From NCBI GenBank assembly GCA_023444095.1, contig JAEZRP010000010.1:55051-119050 (forward strand): 64,000 nucleotides of DNA, given 5' to 3'. Positions 23,301 through 30,951 of the stretch are shown piece after piece; positions within the stretch are counted from its first letter, which is position 1; each line of letters starts with the position of its first letter. Under the pieces are notes generated by a model, which was not told the origin of the DNA, made no database searches, and saw only the letters and a list, made by a program, of their open reading frames with translations. The position numbers and the translations under genes are program-made. Source of the stretch: Bacillota bacterium. GTDB taxonomy: Bacteria > Bacillota > Clostridia > Christensenellales > Aristaeellaceae.

Positions 23301-23366
23301 GTGCCGATCCTCCGGACGGCCAAGCCCTCCTCAGCGAGCGGCAGCGCGGCCAAAGGGACCGAATGT

Positions 23367-24323
23367 TTACTTTTTGTCAAACGTTTCTTTTAGGTAGCCG
23401 TAGCCTTCCTCGTCCAGCTTCTCGTAGGGAACGAACCGGAGCGCCGCGGAATTGATGCAGTACCGAAGTCCGCCCCGCTCGCGCGGGCCGTCCGGGAACA
23501 CATGGCCCAGGTGCGCGTTTCCGCTGCGGGAGCGCACCTCCGTTCGGCTCATGCCATGGGAGCGGTCCGCGTTCTCGCGCACCACCTCGGGTGCGACGGG
23601 CTTTGAAAAGCTCGGCCAGCCGCAGCCGGACTCGAACTTGTCCTCGGACGTGAAGAGCGGTTCCCCGGTCGTGATGTCCACGTACAGCCCCCGCGCGAAG
23701 TGGTCCCAGTATTCCCCGGTGAACGCCCGCTCGGTCGCTGCCTCGCGCGTCACGGCATACTGCGTCTCGCTGAGCGCGCCCCTCATTTCCTTCTCGCTTT
23801 TCGCGTCGTAGACGGGCACCTTTGGCGCCTGGTGTGAAGCCGCGCGGCGAAACAGACTCGCCGGGATGTGACAGTAGCCGCCGGGATTCTTGGTTAGATA
23901 GTCCTGATGGTAGTCCTCCGCGAGGAAGTAGTTCTCGAGCGGCAGAAGCTCCACCGCCACGCGCTTTCCGAGCCTGTTTTCAAGCGATTGGAGCGAGCGC
24001 GCCGCGACCTTTTCGTCCGCGGAATCGGTGTAATAGATTCCGGTGCGGTACTGACGCCCGACGTCGCCCCCCTGCCGATTCACGGACGTGGGATCGACGG
24101 ACTCGTAATAGATCTCGAGAAGCTCCCGGAGCGGCAAAACCGTTTCGTCGAATTCCACGCGCACGACTTCCGCGTGCCCGCTGCCCGCGCAGACCTCCTT
24201 GTAGGTCGGGCGCTCCGTCGCGCCGTTGGCATAACCGACCTCGGTCGAAACGACACCCGATACGAGCTTCAAGTACTTTTCCGTGCCCCAGAAACAGCCG
24301 CCCGCCAGATAAATTTCTTTCAT
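23367..24323 (-). CDS. msrAB: Peptide methionine sulfoxide reductase MsrA/MsrB fusion
   Basis: A 318-residue bifunctional repair enzyme. The N-terminal MsrA domain carries the active-site GGCFWGTEKY near residue 10 (reduces S-sulfoxide). The C-terminal MsrB domain carries SGCGWPSFSKP, GHVFPDGP and the catalytic RYCINSAALRF (reduces R-sulfoxide). The CxxC zinc pairs of many MsrB proteins are absent (TGEPLFTS region). I start at ATG 24323, behind GAGGTG. An in-frame GTG at 24332 lies over that Shine-Dalgarno. A TATAAT (24352-24347, minus) sits 23 bases upstream, without a good -35. Confidence 0.95.
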   Translation of the reverse strand: MKEIYLAGGCFWGTEKYLKLVSGVVSTEVGYANGATERPTYKEVCAGSGHAEVVRVEFDETVLPLRELLEIYYESVDPTSVNRQGGDVGRQYRTGIYYTDSADEKVAARSLQSLENRLGKRVAVELLPLENYFLAEDYHQDYLTKNPGGYCHIPASLFRRAASHQAPKVPVYDAKSEKEMRGALSETQYAVTREAATERAFTGEYWDHFARGLYVDITTGEPLFTSEDKFESGCGWPSFSKPVAPEVVRENADRSHGMSRTEVRSRSGNAHLGHVFPDGPRERGGLRYCINSAALRFVPYEKLDEEGYGYLKETFDKK

Positions 24324-24423
24324 ATCGTTCACCTCGCTTTGATCCTATTATAACCCCTCTCGCGCACCCGGAATCCCTGTCCGCGCGCTCGGCGCATGGT
24401 ATCCTTGCGAAAGGCGGGAACCA

Positions 24424-24660
24424 ATTGGATCCGCAGGCCATTCTCGCCGTCAATCGGCGCGATTGGAATGAAAACACAGACGCGTGGTCCGGCACCGCCG
24501 CGCGCCGGAGTACGGCGTTCCGTTTGTGACCGAGGACAATCTGTATCCGTTTGGGAACGTGGTCAGAAAAAAGTTGATCGAGCAGGCGAGCGCGAAAACG
24601 ATGGCGGTGACGGGCGCGATCGACGACAACACGCGCAAGGCGCAGTCGCTTCCCCGTCGT
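24424..24660 (+). pseudogene. Remnant of a SAM-dependent methyltransferase gene (N-terminal part)
   Basis: A TTG at 24424 (behind AAAGGCGGG) begins a frame containing NRRDWNENTDAWSGT. In another frame from about 24505 it continues as PEYGVPFVTEDNLYPFGNVV and then KKLIEQAS. Together these look like the N-terminus of a class I methyltransferase of the type that continues FGDVxGKKxLEIxCG. The join needs a one-base frameshift near 24500, and the catalytic core after LIEQ is missing. It ends against the convergent minus-strand gene at 24685. Family assignment is from memory of the motif order. Confidence 0.5.
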
Positions 24661-24684
24661 TCGAATTCAAGGGTGCAAGCCGCG

Positions 24685-25386
24685 TCAATGCGCCGCGATA
24701 TAGCCCTCGAGCGCCGCGTGCCAGCGGTCGATGTCGATGTCTCCCGGCGTAGTTTCTTCGCCGAGCACGAGGTCGGCCATGTGATGGGCCGCCTTCCCGC
24801 CGACGGCCATGGACTTGATGCAGGAGACGCAATAGACGGCCACGTCCGGGCAGGGCATCTGCGCGGCGCGCGCCTTCTGGAATTCGGCCACGCGCCCGTT
24901 TGGGACTCGCCCGTAGAAGTTGTCGCCGCAGCACACGGAGCGCGTGCCGGAGAGTTCCGCCTCGCGGATTTCGACGTTCATCTTCCGAAGCAGGCTCCTG
25001 ACCGCCGCGTGCACCTGCGGCTTGGGCCGGAAGGAGCAGGAATCGTGCACCGAGACGGTCAGGCCCGCGTGGTCCGGGAGCGGGAGTTTTACGAGAAAAT
25101 CCAGAACCTCCCACAACGACACGGTGCGCACGCCCTCGTACAGGGAGCGAAAACGCCTGTCGCAGCCCGCGCAGTTGTTGATGATGACCGATCCGCGCGG
25201 CAGCCGGGGATCGTGACGGCAGCAAATATCGTGGAGCTTGACCGGACCAAAGGCTCGATTGAGAATCGACAGGATCTTTTCCCCGGACGCGGGCCGATAG
25301 AGGTTGAGCGCGCAGCCGGGGTTGAAGTAGCAGTTGTCCATATCAATGTCGGCGATCGAAATACTTGGGAGGCGAAGGCCGCTCAT
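24685..25386 (-). CDS. Cysteine-rich (CCG domain) Fe-S protein, HdrB-like
   Basis: A 233-residue protein with the two CCG-type cysteine clusters that bind iron-sulfur centres in heterodisulfide-reductase subunit B and related proteins: FNPGCALNL near the start, HDICCRHDP and NNCAGCDRRF in the first half, HDSCSFR, SVCCGDNF and YCVSCIKS in the second. It may handle disulfide or electron transfer, but the partner is not evident. Start at 25386 has GGAGGAGG upstream and overlaps the ogt stop by 4 bases, so it is the last gene of the ada-ogt operon. Confidence 0.75.
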   Translation of the reverse strand: MSGLRLPSISIADIDMDNCYFNPGCALNLYRPASGEKILSILNRAFGPVKLHDICCRHDPRLPRGSVIINNCAGCDRRFRSLYEGVRTVSLWEVLDFLVKLPLPDHAGLTVSVHDSCSFRPKPQVHAAVRSLLRKMNVEIREAELSGTRSVCCGDNFYGRVPNGRVAEFQKARAAQMPCPDVAVYCVSCIKSMAVGGKAAHHMADLVLGEETTPGDIDIDRWHAALEGYIAAH

Positions 25387-25850
25387 CGCGCCTCCTCCGC
25401 GCTTTCCCGCTCAAGCGCGAGAAGCGCCTCCTTCATCTCGAGCCCGCCCGCGTAGCCCACGAGCGCGCCGTTCGCACCGACGACGCGGTGACAAGGGATG
25501 GCGATCCAGATGGGATTTCGATTGTTCGCCATGCCGACCGCGCGCGCCGCCCCGGGCTTTCCGATCGCCTCCGCGATCTGCCCATAGGTGCGCGTCTCGC
25601 CGTAGGGAATCTCTCGAAGCGCCTCCCAAACCCTCTCCTGAAAAACGGTGCCGCGCGCGCGGATGGGGAAGTCGAACGCGCGCCGCGCGCCCGAGAGGTA
25701 TTCCATGATCTCGCCGCGCGCCCGATCGGAAAGCGCCGAGGGTTCGTCGTCCGCGCCAATTTCGTCCGCACGAGAGACGGACCCGACCGCGCCGTCCTCG
25801 TAGCCGACTTTCAGTACCCCATACGGAAACGGATAATATGCGTATTTCAT
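25383..25850 (-). CDS. ogt: Methylated-DNA--protein-cysteine methyltransferase
   Basis: A 155-residue suicide enzyme removing O6-alkyl groups from guanine. The active-site segment IPCHRVVGANG (acceptor Cys in PCHRV) and the DNA-binding helix region (YGETRTYGQIAEAIGKPGAARAVGMAN) are intact. It overlaps both neighbours by 4 bases. Together with the upstream gene it forms a split equivalent of E. coli Ada, as in the Bacillus adaA/adaB pair. Confidence 0.95.
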   Translation of the reverse strand: MKYAYYPFPYGVLKVGYEDGAVGSVSRADEIGADDEPSALSDRARGEIMEYLSGARRAFDFPIRARGTVFQERVWEALREIPYGETRTYGQIAEAIGKPGAARAVGMANNRNPIWIAIPCHRVVGANGALVGYAGGLEMKEALLALERESAEEAR

Positions 25851-26374
25851 TTTTGCCGATGCTCCCTTCGGTATGCCGCGGGAGACTGTCCCGCGCCGTC
25901 TTTAAAAAAGCGGTAGAATGCCGAGAGCGCGCCGAATCCGACCGCCGCCGCGACGTCCACGATCGGCGCGTCTGTCTCCGCGAGCAGCCGTTTCGCCTGG
26001 GAAAGCCGCAGCTCTCTCGCGTACGCGGCGGGCGTCACGCCGTACGCATCCTTGAAGATGGCGGACAGTCTGCGCGAAGAGATGCCGAGCGCGTCCAGCC
26101 CCCAGCCGCCGTCCAGCGCCGCCTTCGCCTTCTCCGCGATCTCACGGATTGGCGCATAGTCCGCAAGGTCGGGCCGGCACCTTTTGCACGGGCGGAATCC
26201 GGCGGCGCGCGCCTCGCCCTCGGTCCCGAAGAAGAGAGCGTTTCCCTTCCTCGGCACACGAGACTTGCAGGAGGGGCGGCAGAAGATACCGGTCGATTGG
26301 ACAGCGTAGAAGAAAGCGCCGTCGAAGGCTGCGTCGCTCTCGGACGCCGCGCGCCACATCTCGTCTCTCGTCAT
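25847..26374 (-). CDS. adaA: Ada-like methylphosphotriester acceptor and AraC-type regulator
   Basis: A 175-residue two-domain protein. The N-terminal Ada zinc domain (about 1-75) has its four cysteines in GIFCRPSCKSR and GFRPCKRCRPD; the first is the methyl acceptor in the family. The C-terminal AraC helix-turn-helix covers about 85-172 (ISSRRLSAIFKDAYGVTPAAY; VDVAAAVGFGALSAFYRFFK). It probably senses DNA alkylation and activates this operon (adaA-ogt-CCG protein). Confidence 0.92.
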   Translation of the reverse strand: MTRDEMWRAASESDAAFDGAFFYAVQSTGIFCRPSCKSRVPRKGNALFFGTEGEARAAGFRPCKRCRPDLADYAPIREIAEKAKAALDGGWGLDALGISSRRLSAIFKDAYGVTPAAYARELRLSQAKRLLAETDAPIVDVAAAVGFGALSAFYRFFKDGAGQSPAAYRREHRQK

Positions 26375-26418
26375 AGCATATCATGCGCCCGCGCGCTTTT
26401 CTTCCGCGTTTTGGACAT

Positions 26419-27282
26419 TCAATTCGCTGCCCACAGCATCCGATTCTCGACGAACGCGACCGAGAGCCGCCCCTCGCCCTTCATCCACGAGAGGAAGGAG
26501 CGCACGGTCGAGCCCACGAGCACGTACTGCTCGAACGTCATCGCGAGACCGTAGCGGTCGAAGACGGATTTCAGGATTTCCTCGAACGCGATGGGCGTAT
26601 GGCAGATGTCCGCGATCATGTCGGCCGCCGCTCGCAGCTTTTCCCCGTTGAGTCGGGCAAGCAAAGAGACGTCCTCCGCCGTGTCCGCGTGCGCCGGGAC
26701 GAACAGCCGCGCCTTCATCTCCGCGACCCTTTCGAGCGTCTCGAGAGCCGCGCACACGTCATAAAGGAAGGGAATGCCATACTTCTCGAGCGTCGCCGCG
26801 CTCGAAAGGCAGTCTGAGAGAAACACCACGTCGTCGGGCGTGCGATAACCGACCATGTCGAACGAGTGACCCGGCAGCGGGATCAGCTCGATCTCCGCCG
26901 GAAGCGTGCCCGCGGCGTCGCTCTCCTGCGCCATCAGAGATTTGTGGCGCAGCTCCGCGGGCGGGCACCCGCCGTAGAGGAAGGAAGGCTCGAGCAAAGG
27001 GTGGCGCGTGAAGTCCGCCTCGATCCCGGGCGAGAACACCGCGCAGCCCGTCTGGGATTGCAGGTATTTGTTGCCGCCGATGTGGTCGGCGTGCGAATGC
27101 GTGTTCAGGATCGCCTTCAGCCGCCATCCGCGTTCGTCGAGTATTTTTTTGACCCGACGCCCCGCGTCCTTGTCGTTTCCGCTGTCGACGAGGTAGACCC
27201 CGTCCCCCGCGTCGTAGACCCCAATCTTTGCGGGGCATGCGATGTAATAGGTATGCTCCCCGACCCGATGCAGCTCGTACAT
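26419..27282 (-). CDS. MBL-fold metallohydrolase
   Basis: A 287-residue metallo-beta-lactamase-fold hydrolase with the full metal set: NTHSHADHIGG (HxHxDH), a later PGHSFDMVG, SDCLSS and PAHAD. Glyoxalase-II-like layout with a C-terminal extension of about 80 residues. Substrate not predictable. It follows the YHGS-family gene by one base and is likely co-transcribed with it; the adaA gene begins 44 bases downstream. Confidence 0.85.
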   Translation of the reverse strand: MYELHRVGEHTYYIACPAKIGVYDAGDGVYLVDSGNDKDAGRRVKKILDERGWRLKAILNTHSHADHIGGNKYLQSQTGCAVFSPGIEADFTRHPLLEPSFLYGGCPPAELRHKSLMAQESDAAGTLPAEIELIPLPGHSFDMVGYRTPDDVVFLSDCLSSAATLEKYGIPFLYDVCAALETLERVAEMKARLFVPAHADTAEDVSLLARLNGEKLRAAADMIADICHTPIAFEEILKSVFDRYGLAMTFEQYVLVGSTVRSFLSWMKGEGRLSVAFVENRMLWAAN

Positions 27283-27283
27283 G

Positions 27284-27817
27284 TCATTCCTCCTCCGCCG
27301 CGCGCCACGCCTCCGGAAAGTGCTCCCTTAAAAACGCCGCCTTCCGCGAATGGACGCGCAGGAATCCGCCTTCGCGGATGTAGCGCGTCAGATGCTCGTG
27401 GAGCCCGCGCCGCCGATCATCTGTCATCTCCTTGCTCCGCGTGACGCGGACGAGCCCCTGCGCCTCGCGGCGCACGATTTCATCGTGCGCGTCCAAAATC
27501 CATTCCGCGCCGACAATCGTCACAGCCTCCCGCGCGATCCGGACGCCCCGTTCCCCCGTCTGCTGGGCTGTGTTCGCTTCACAGGCGTAGATATACCCGC
27601 CGATTCCACCATAGATCGTCCGAAGCTGATCCTGGAACTGCTCCTCGTATCGGACGATGTCGTCCGTCCCCACCGCGCAGGTCACCCAGTTGATCTCCCT
27701 GTCCCGGATGTAAAAGAGGGCATAGGTGGAGTTCGGCGTGAGAAAGACGGCGCCCTTTGCGTCCGGCCGCAGCGCGGTGAGACCCGAGATGGTCGAGCCA
27801 TGATAAAGGAGATTCAT
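27284..27817 (-). CDS. Conserved hypothetical protein beginning with a YHGS motif
   Basis: A 177-residue protein I recall as a conserved hypothetical of Clostridia. It begins MNLLYHGSTISGLTALRP and has VFLTPNSTYALFYI, WVTCAVG and YEEQFQDQLRTIYGGIGGYIY. The YHGS/T start followed by a TPN-Y segment loosely recalls ADP-ribosyltransferase-like folds, but I do not claim that activity. There is no Shine-Dalgarno. The -10-like TAGAAT ends 5 bases before the ATG, so the message may be leaderless. The MBL gene follows after 1 base. Confidence 0.7.
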   Translation of the reverse strand: MNLLYHGSTISGLTALRPDAKGAVFLTPNSTYALFYIRDREINWVTCAVGTDDIVRYEEQFQDQLRTIYGGIGGYIYACEANTAQQTGERGVRIAREAVTIVGAEWILDAHDEIVRREAQGLVRVTRSKEMTDDRRRGLHEHLTRYIREGGFLRVHSRKAAFLREHFPEAWRAAEEE

Positions 27818-27822
27818 GGCTT

Positions 27823-27852
27823 ATTCTATCACAAAAGCGCCCGCGCTGTCGA
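27823..27852 (-). promoter_or_regulatory. Promoter candidate giving a leaderless message
   Basis: Minus strand TCGACA (27852-27847), 18-base spacer, TAGAAT (27828-27823); the ATG lies at 27817. The predicted start of transcription is at or one base from the start codon. Confidence 0.45.
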
Positions 27853-27871
27853 ACACAAAACGGACGCTTTT
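27833..27871 (-). terminator. Terminator after the nitroreductase gene
   Basis: Minus strand AAAAGCGTCC / GGGCGCTTTT, 10 bp with one G-U pair and a 19-base loop, closing in a short U-run. It lies 102 bases after the nitroreductase stop. Confidence 0.55.
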
Positions 27872-27973
27872 TGGCCGGCGTGACGATCCAGGAGAACTGT
27901 CTCGAATCAACGAACGATTCCGATGAGCGGGGAAAACCCGGCATCCTTGTATTTCAGGCGGAAATGGCGCGCG

Positions 27974-28546
27974 TTACACGATACCCGCTTTGATATCGTC
28001 CTGAAGCATCTCCATTGTGCGCAAGGTGCGAGGTTTGCTGCTGTCGTACTTCTGCCAATGCACGGCTTCCTCCGTGTACCATGTGAGCGGAGCGCGCTCA
28101 TAGGTCGGGTAGCCGAATTCAACGATGCACATGGGATGGACGTCGTCCGGAATCTTTAACTCCACGCTGAGTGCTTTGTCATCTGCGCCGCCGATCCAGA
28201 CGGACGCCAACCCCAGTTCCGTCCCTGCGAGCAGCATGTTTTGCACAGCCGCGCCGCAATCCTGCATCCAACCGTCTCCGCTCCAAGGGATGTGCTTGTT
28301 GATCCCGCATACCACGATGGCGAGCGGTGCGTTATGCAGGCATTCTCCGGTGGCCGCCTTGAGAGACGCCAGTGCTTTCGGCTCGTCCACGACAATGAAT
28401 GCCCAGGGCTGCAAATTGCATGCGGACGGCGCAGCCATGGCCGCTTTGAGCAGCTGCTCGATTTTCTCACGCTCGACAGGTCTGTCTTGAAAGTCGCGGA
28501 TGCTCCGGCGCGCCAGAATCGTATCATATACCGGATGATCGCTCAT
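27974..28546 (-). CDS. Nitroreductase family protein
   Basis: A 190-residue FMN-dependent oxidoreductase. Family marks are ILARRSIRDFQDRPV at the N-terminus, AAPSACNLQPWAFIVV (flavin contacts), CGAAVQNMLLAGTELGLASVW and the C-terminal VEFGYPTYE. The start is ATG 28546 with GGGGAGGACTTCTC upstream. A longer frame to 28756 has no supporting RBS. It stands alone, with a terminator candidate downstream. Confidence 0.92.
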   Translation of the reverse strand: MSDHPVYDTILARRSIRDFQDRPVEREKIEQLLKAAMAAPSACNLQPWAFIVVDEPKALASLKAATGECLHNAPLAIVVCGINKHIPWSGDGWMQDCGAAVQNMLLAGTELGLASVWIGGADDKALSVELKIPDDVHPMCIVEFGYPTYERAPLTWYTEEAVHWQKYDSSKPRTLRTMEMLQDDIKAGIV

Positions 28547-28833
28547 GAGAAGTCCTCCCCCTGATGATGTGGTTCGATGATAGTATATCACGCCCGGCGG
28601 TAAAAAAGTAGTCCCAAACACGCGCAGGTTCCTAAGGCGGCCAAGGGCGGCTCCGGCCAGACGACATAAACAGCCCGAATCGAATGAGCCCCCGCCATTC
28701 GGCGAGGGCCCGCTCTTTTCGTCACAAACTGGCTTTGTTTGCTTGAACAAGCGCATCGAGCGCGTGGCATGATGTCAAGAATGCATGAAAACCCGAACCG
28801 AATTTATCGTCGGCAACGCTTCAATGCGAAGCC

Positions 28834-29349
28834 TTATTCGGTCACGGTCGACAGATTCTGGATGGAAGCCATGATCTGCATGGCCAGAGTCATATAATCA
28901 GCGTCGTCTGCGGGAGTAAAGACAAAGTTATAGGCACTTCCGTTCTCATTCAGAGCTACCATGCCGCTTGAATTGCTCTCGTCGATATCATAGGTCACAA
29001 ACCCTATGTCGTTGATGGTTATGATCTGAACGCCGGTGAAGGACGCACTCATCTCTTCGGCCAGATTGGTAAGTTCATAGCCTTCGCCTGCCATCATGGA
29101 CAGCATCATGATCTGCGATCCGTCTTCAGAACCGGACGCAAAATAGATCCCCTGCTCCTCCCACTCGGGAGTGATTTCAAAAACAATCCATTCGTTGGGA
29201 AGATAGATCTGGAAACCATCCTCTTCAAAGGGAATATAGCTGCCATCGAAAGTAATTTCCACGGTATAGGTCTGCTGATCCTCTTCAGCAAGCGCGGCAA
29301 TGGGCAGGACCATCATCAGGGCAACCAAAATCGCAAGTATCTTCTTCAT
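28834..29349 (-). CDS. Small secreted protein, function unknown
   Basis: A 171-residue protein with a clear signal peptide (MKKILAILVALMMVLPIAAL, cleavage after AEA-like ALAEE). The mature part is acidic with a DGFQIYLPNEWIVFEI segment and a C-terminal MQIMASIQNLSTV helix, resembling small extracellular proteins predicted to bind or shield cell-surface targets. No catalytic motif. Base composition is less GC-rich than the neighbours. A possible promoter (TTGCTT-17-TAAAAT) lies upstream. Confidence 0.7.
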   Translation of the reverse strand: MKKILAILVALMMVLPIAALAEEDQQTYTVEITFDGSYIPFEEDGFQIYLPNEWIVFEITPEWEEQGIYFASGSEDGSQIMMLSMMAGEGYELTNLAEEMSASFTGVQIITINDIGFVTYDIDESNSSGMVALNENGSAYNFVFTPADDADYMTLAMQIMASIQNLSTVTE

Positions 29350-29792
29350 GGAGTACCGCCTTTTCGTCTTTTGTTGAAATCATCATGCAACACGCGAGAG
29401 GGATTTTACCATAGGCCGGCGTCAAAAGCAATATCAACGCGTGGATTTGTAAAGATTTTAGACGGAGATCTTTCCCCGCAGCGCACAAGTCGGCAAATTC
29501 CATGACCTGCCTGATGACATACCCGCGTTCTTCAGGCAGCAGATCAGGCCGAGCCACAAGTCCCACGCTTGCGTTTCGTCAAGTGCTTTTTGTGTCGCGG
29601 AAATTTCGTTTCAAAAAAGCCATTGATTCCGTATGAACGCGAAGGTTTATAATATGGGAAACGATGGCGTCCGTCGGAAGGATCCAGCCGCAGGAACCGC
29701 ATGGTGCGGAACTCCCCAAAAAGTGCGATGTGGTCTGGAGGACCCTCGAGGGAACGCGTTCTGCTCGCAACAGGTAAAAAAGGAGAGATCAC
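29350..29792. other. Gene-free stretch with aldo-keto reductase promoter
   Basis: 443 bases without a supported gene. TTGATT (29623-29628) and TATAAT (29648-29653) with a 19-base spacer form a plausible promoter for the downstream gene. The 130-base leader after it has several short GC stems (for example CCGCATGGTGCGG) but no riboswitch I recognise. A minus-strand ORF here (29285-29566) has no family features. Confidence 0.5.
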
Positions 29793-30740
29793 ATGAATTA
29801 TCGCAGATTGGGAAAAACAGGCCTCAAGGTCAGCGAAATCAGCCTCGGGAGCTGGCTCACTTACGGAAACGGCGTGGGCGACGAAACGGCAATCAAAACC
29901 ATCGACACGGCATATGAGCTCGGCATTAACTTCTTCGACACCGCCAACGTGTACAATCGCGGTGAGGCGGAAAAAGTGGTCGGCAAGGCGCTCAAAAAAT
30001 ACGAGCGGAGTTCCTACGTCCTCGCGACCAAGGTATTCTTTCCGATGGGCGACGGTCCGAACGATCGCGGACTCTCCAGAAAGCACATCTTCGAGCAGGC
30101 CAACGCGAGCCTGAAGCGGCTCGGCCTCGATTATGTGGACATCCTCTATTGCCACCGCTACGACGTGAACACGCCGATCGAGGAGACGTTGCGCGCGTTC
30201 AACGACCTGATGCGCCAGGGCAAGGTCCTGTACGCGGGCATCAGCGAATGGAGCGCCGCGCAGATTGAGGAGGCCATGCGCGTGGCGGACCGGTACCTTC
30301 TGGATCGGTTTGTGGTCAATCAGCCGCAGTACAGTATGCTGCACCGCGACATCGAGCGCGAGGTCATCCCCGTCAGCGAGAAGCACGGCGTGGGTCAGGT
30401 GGTCTTCTCCCCGCTTGCACAGGGCATTCTAACCGGAAAATACAAGAAACTGGGAGACGTCCCGACGGACAGCCGCGCGGCCAACGGCAGGATGAACCAG
30501 TTCATCGGACGTTTTATGAACGAGGAGACCTTTGAGAAGGTGGGCAGGATCGCCGTCATTGCGGACGAACTGGGCGTTCCCATGGCGCGACTGGCTCTCG
30601 CATGGGTGCTCAGGCAGCCAAACATCGCGAGCGCGCTCGTCGGCGCAAGCAAACCCGAGCAGATCGAAGAGAACGCGCTGGCATCGGGCGTTTCCCTTTC
30701 GGACGAAGTGCTCAAGATGATCGACGATGCGCTCGCGTAA
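29793..30740 (+). CDS. Aldo-keto reductase
   Basis: A 315-residue NADPH-dependent (beta/alpha)8 oxidoreductase of the group related to potassium-channel beta subunits and YghZ. Active-site residues are in place: FFDTANVYNRGEAE (Asp, Tyr), LATKVFF (Lys) and YCHRYD (His). A cofactor-binding loop appears at VGASKPEQIEEN. GGAGAG precedes the ATG. Possible role in aldehyde detoxification; substrate not predictable. Confidence 0.93.
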   Translation: MNYRRLGKTGLKVSEISLGSWLTYGNGVGDETAIKTIDTAYELGINFFDTANVYNRGEAEKVVGKALKKYERSSYVLATKVFFPMGDGPNDRGLSRKHIFEQANASLKRLGLDYVDILYCHRYDVNTPIEETLRAFNDLMRQGKVLYAGISEWSAAQIEEAMRVADRYLLDRFVVNQPQYSMLHRDIEREVIPVSEKHGVGQVVFSPLAQGILTGKYKKLGDVPTDSRAANGRMNQFIGRFMNEETFEKVGRIAVIADELGVPMARLALAWVLRQPNIASALVGASKPEQIEENALASGVSLSDEVLKMIDDALA

Positions 30741-30895
30741 CGCATGCAGGCCAGGTTCCTTGGCCTCACCGTCTTGCGTTAAGCAGTTTGGGTAGAGGCT
30801 CTCGCACGCACCGCCCAATCATCGGCTTCTGGGCAGGGGTGAGTCTAGCCTGAGAAAAAGGGAAGACAAAGTGCGTTCCCATAGAATAAGTTTCA

Positions 30896-30932
30896 CAGAA
30901 ACCTTCGGGCCGCGACAGCTCGGAGGTTTCTG
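30896..30932. terminator. Hairpin after the Ig-repeat protein gene
   Basis: CAGAAACCT / AGGTTTCTG, 9 perfect pairs with an inner GC-rich loop, 20 bases past the stop of the minus-strand gene at 30952. No clean U-run on either strand, so a weak terminator or mRNA 3'-end structure. Confidence 0.45.
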
Positions 30933-30951
30933 TATGAAATGGCGCGGAGCG

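Noticed and set aside
29285..29566. 93-codon minus-strand ORF before the secreted protein gene
   Set aside because: It overlaps the signal-peptide region of 28834-29349 in another frame, has no RBS and no recognisable family.
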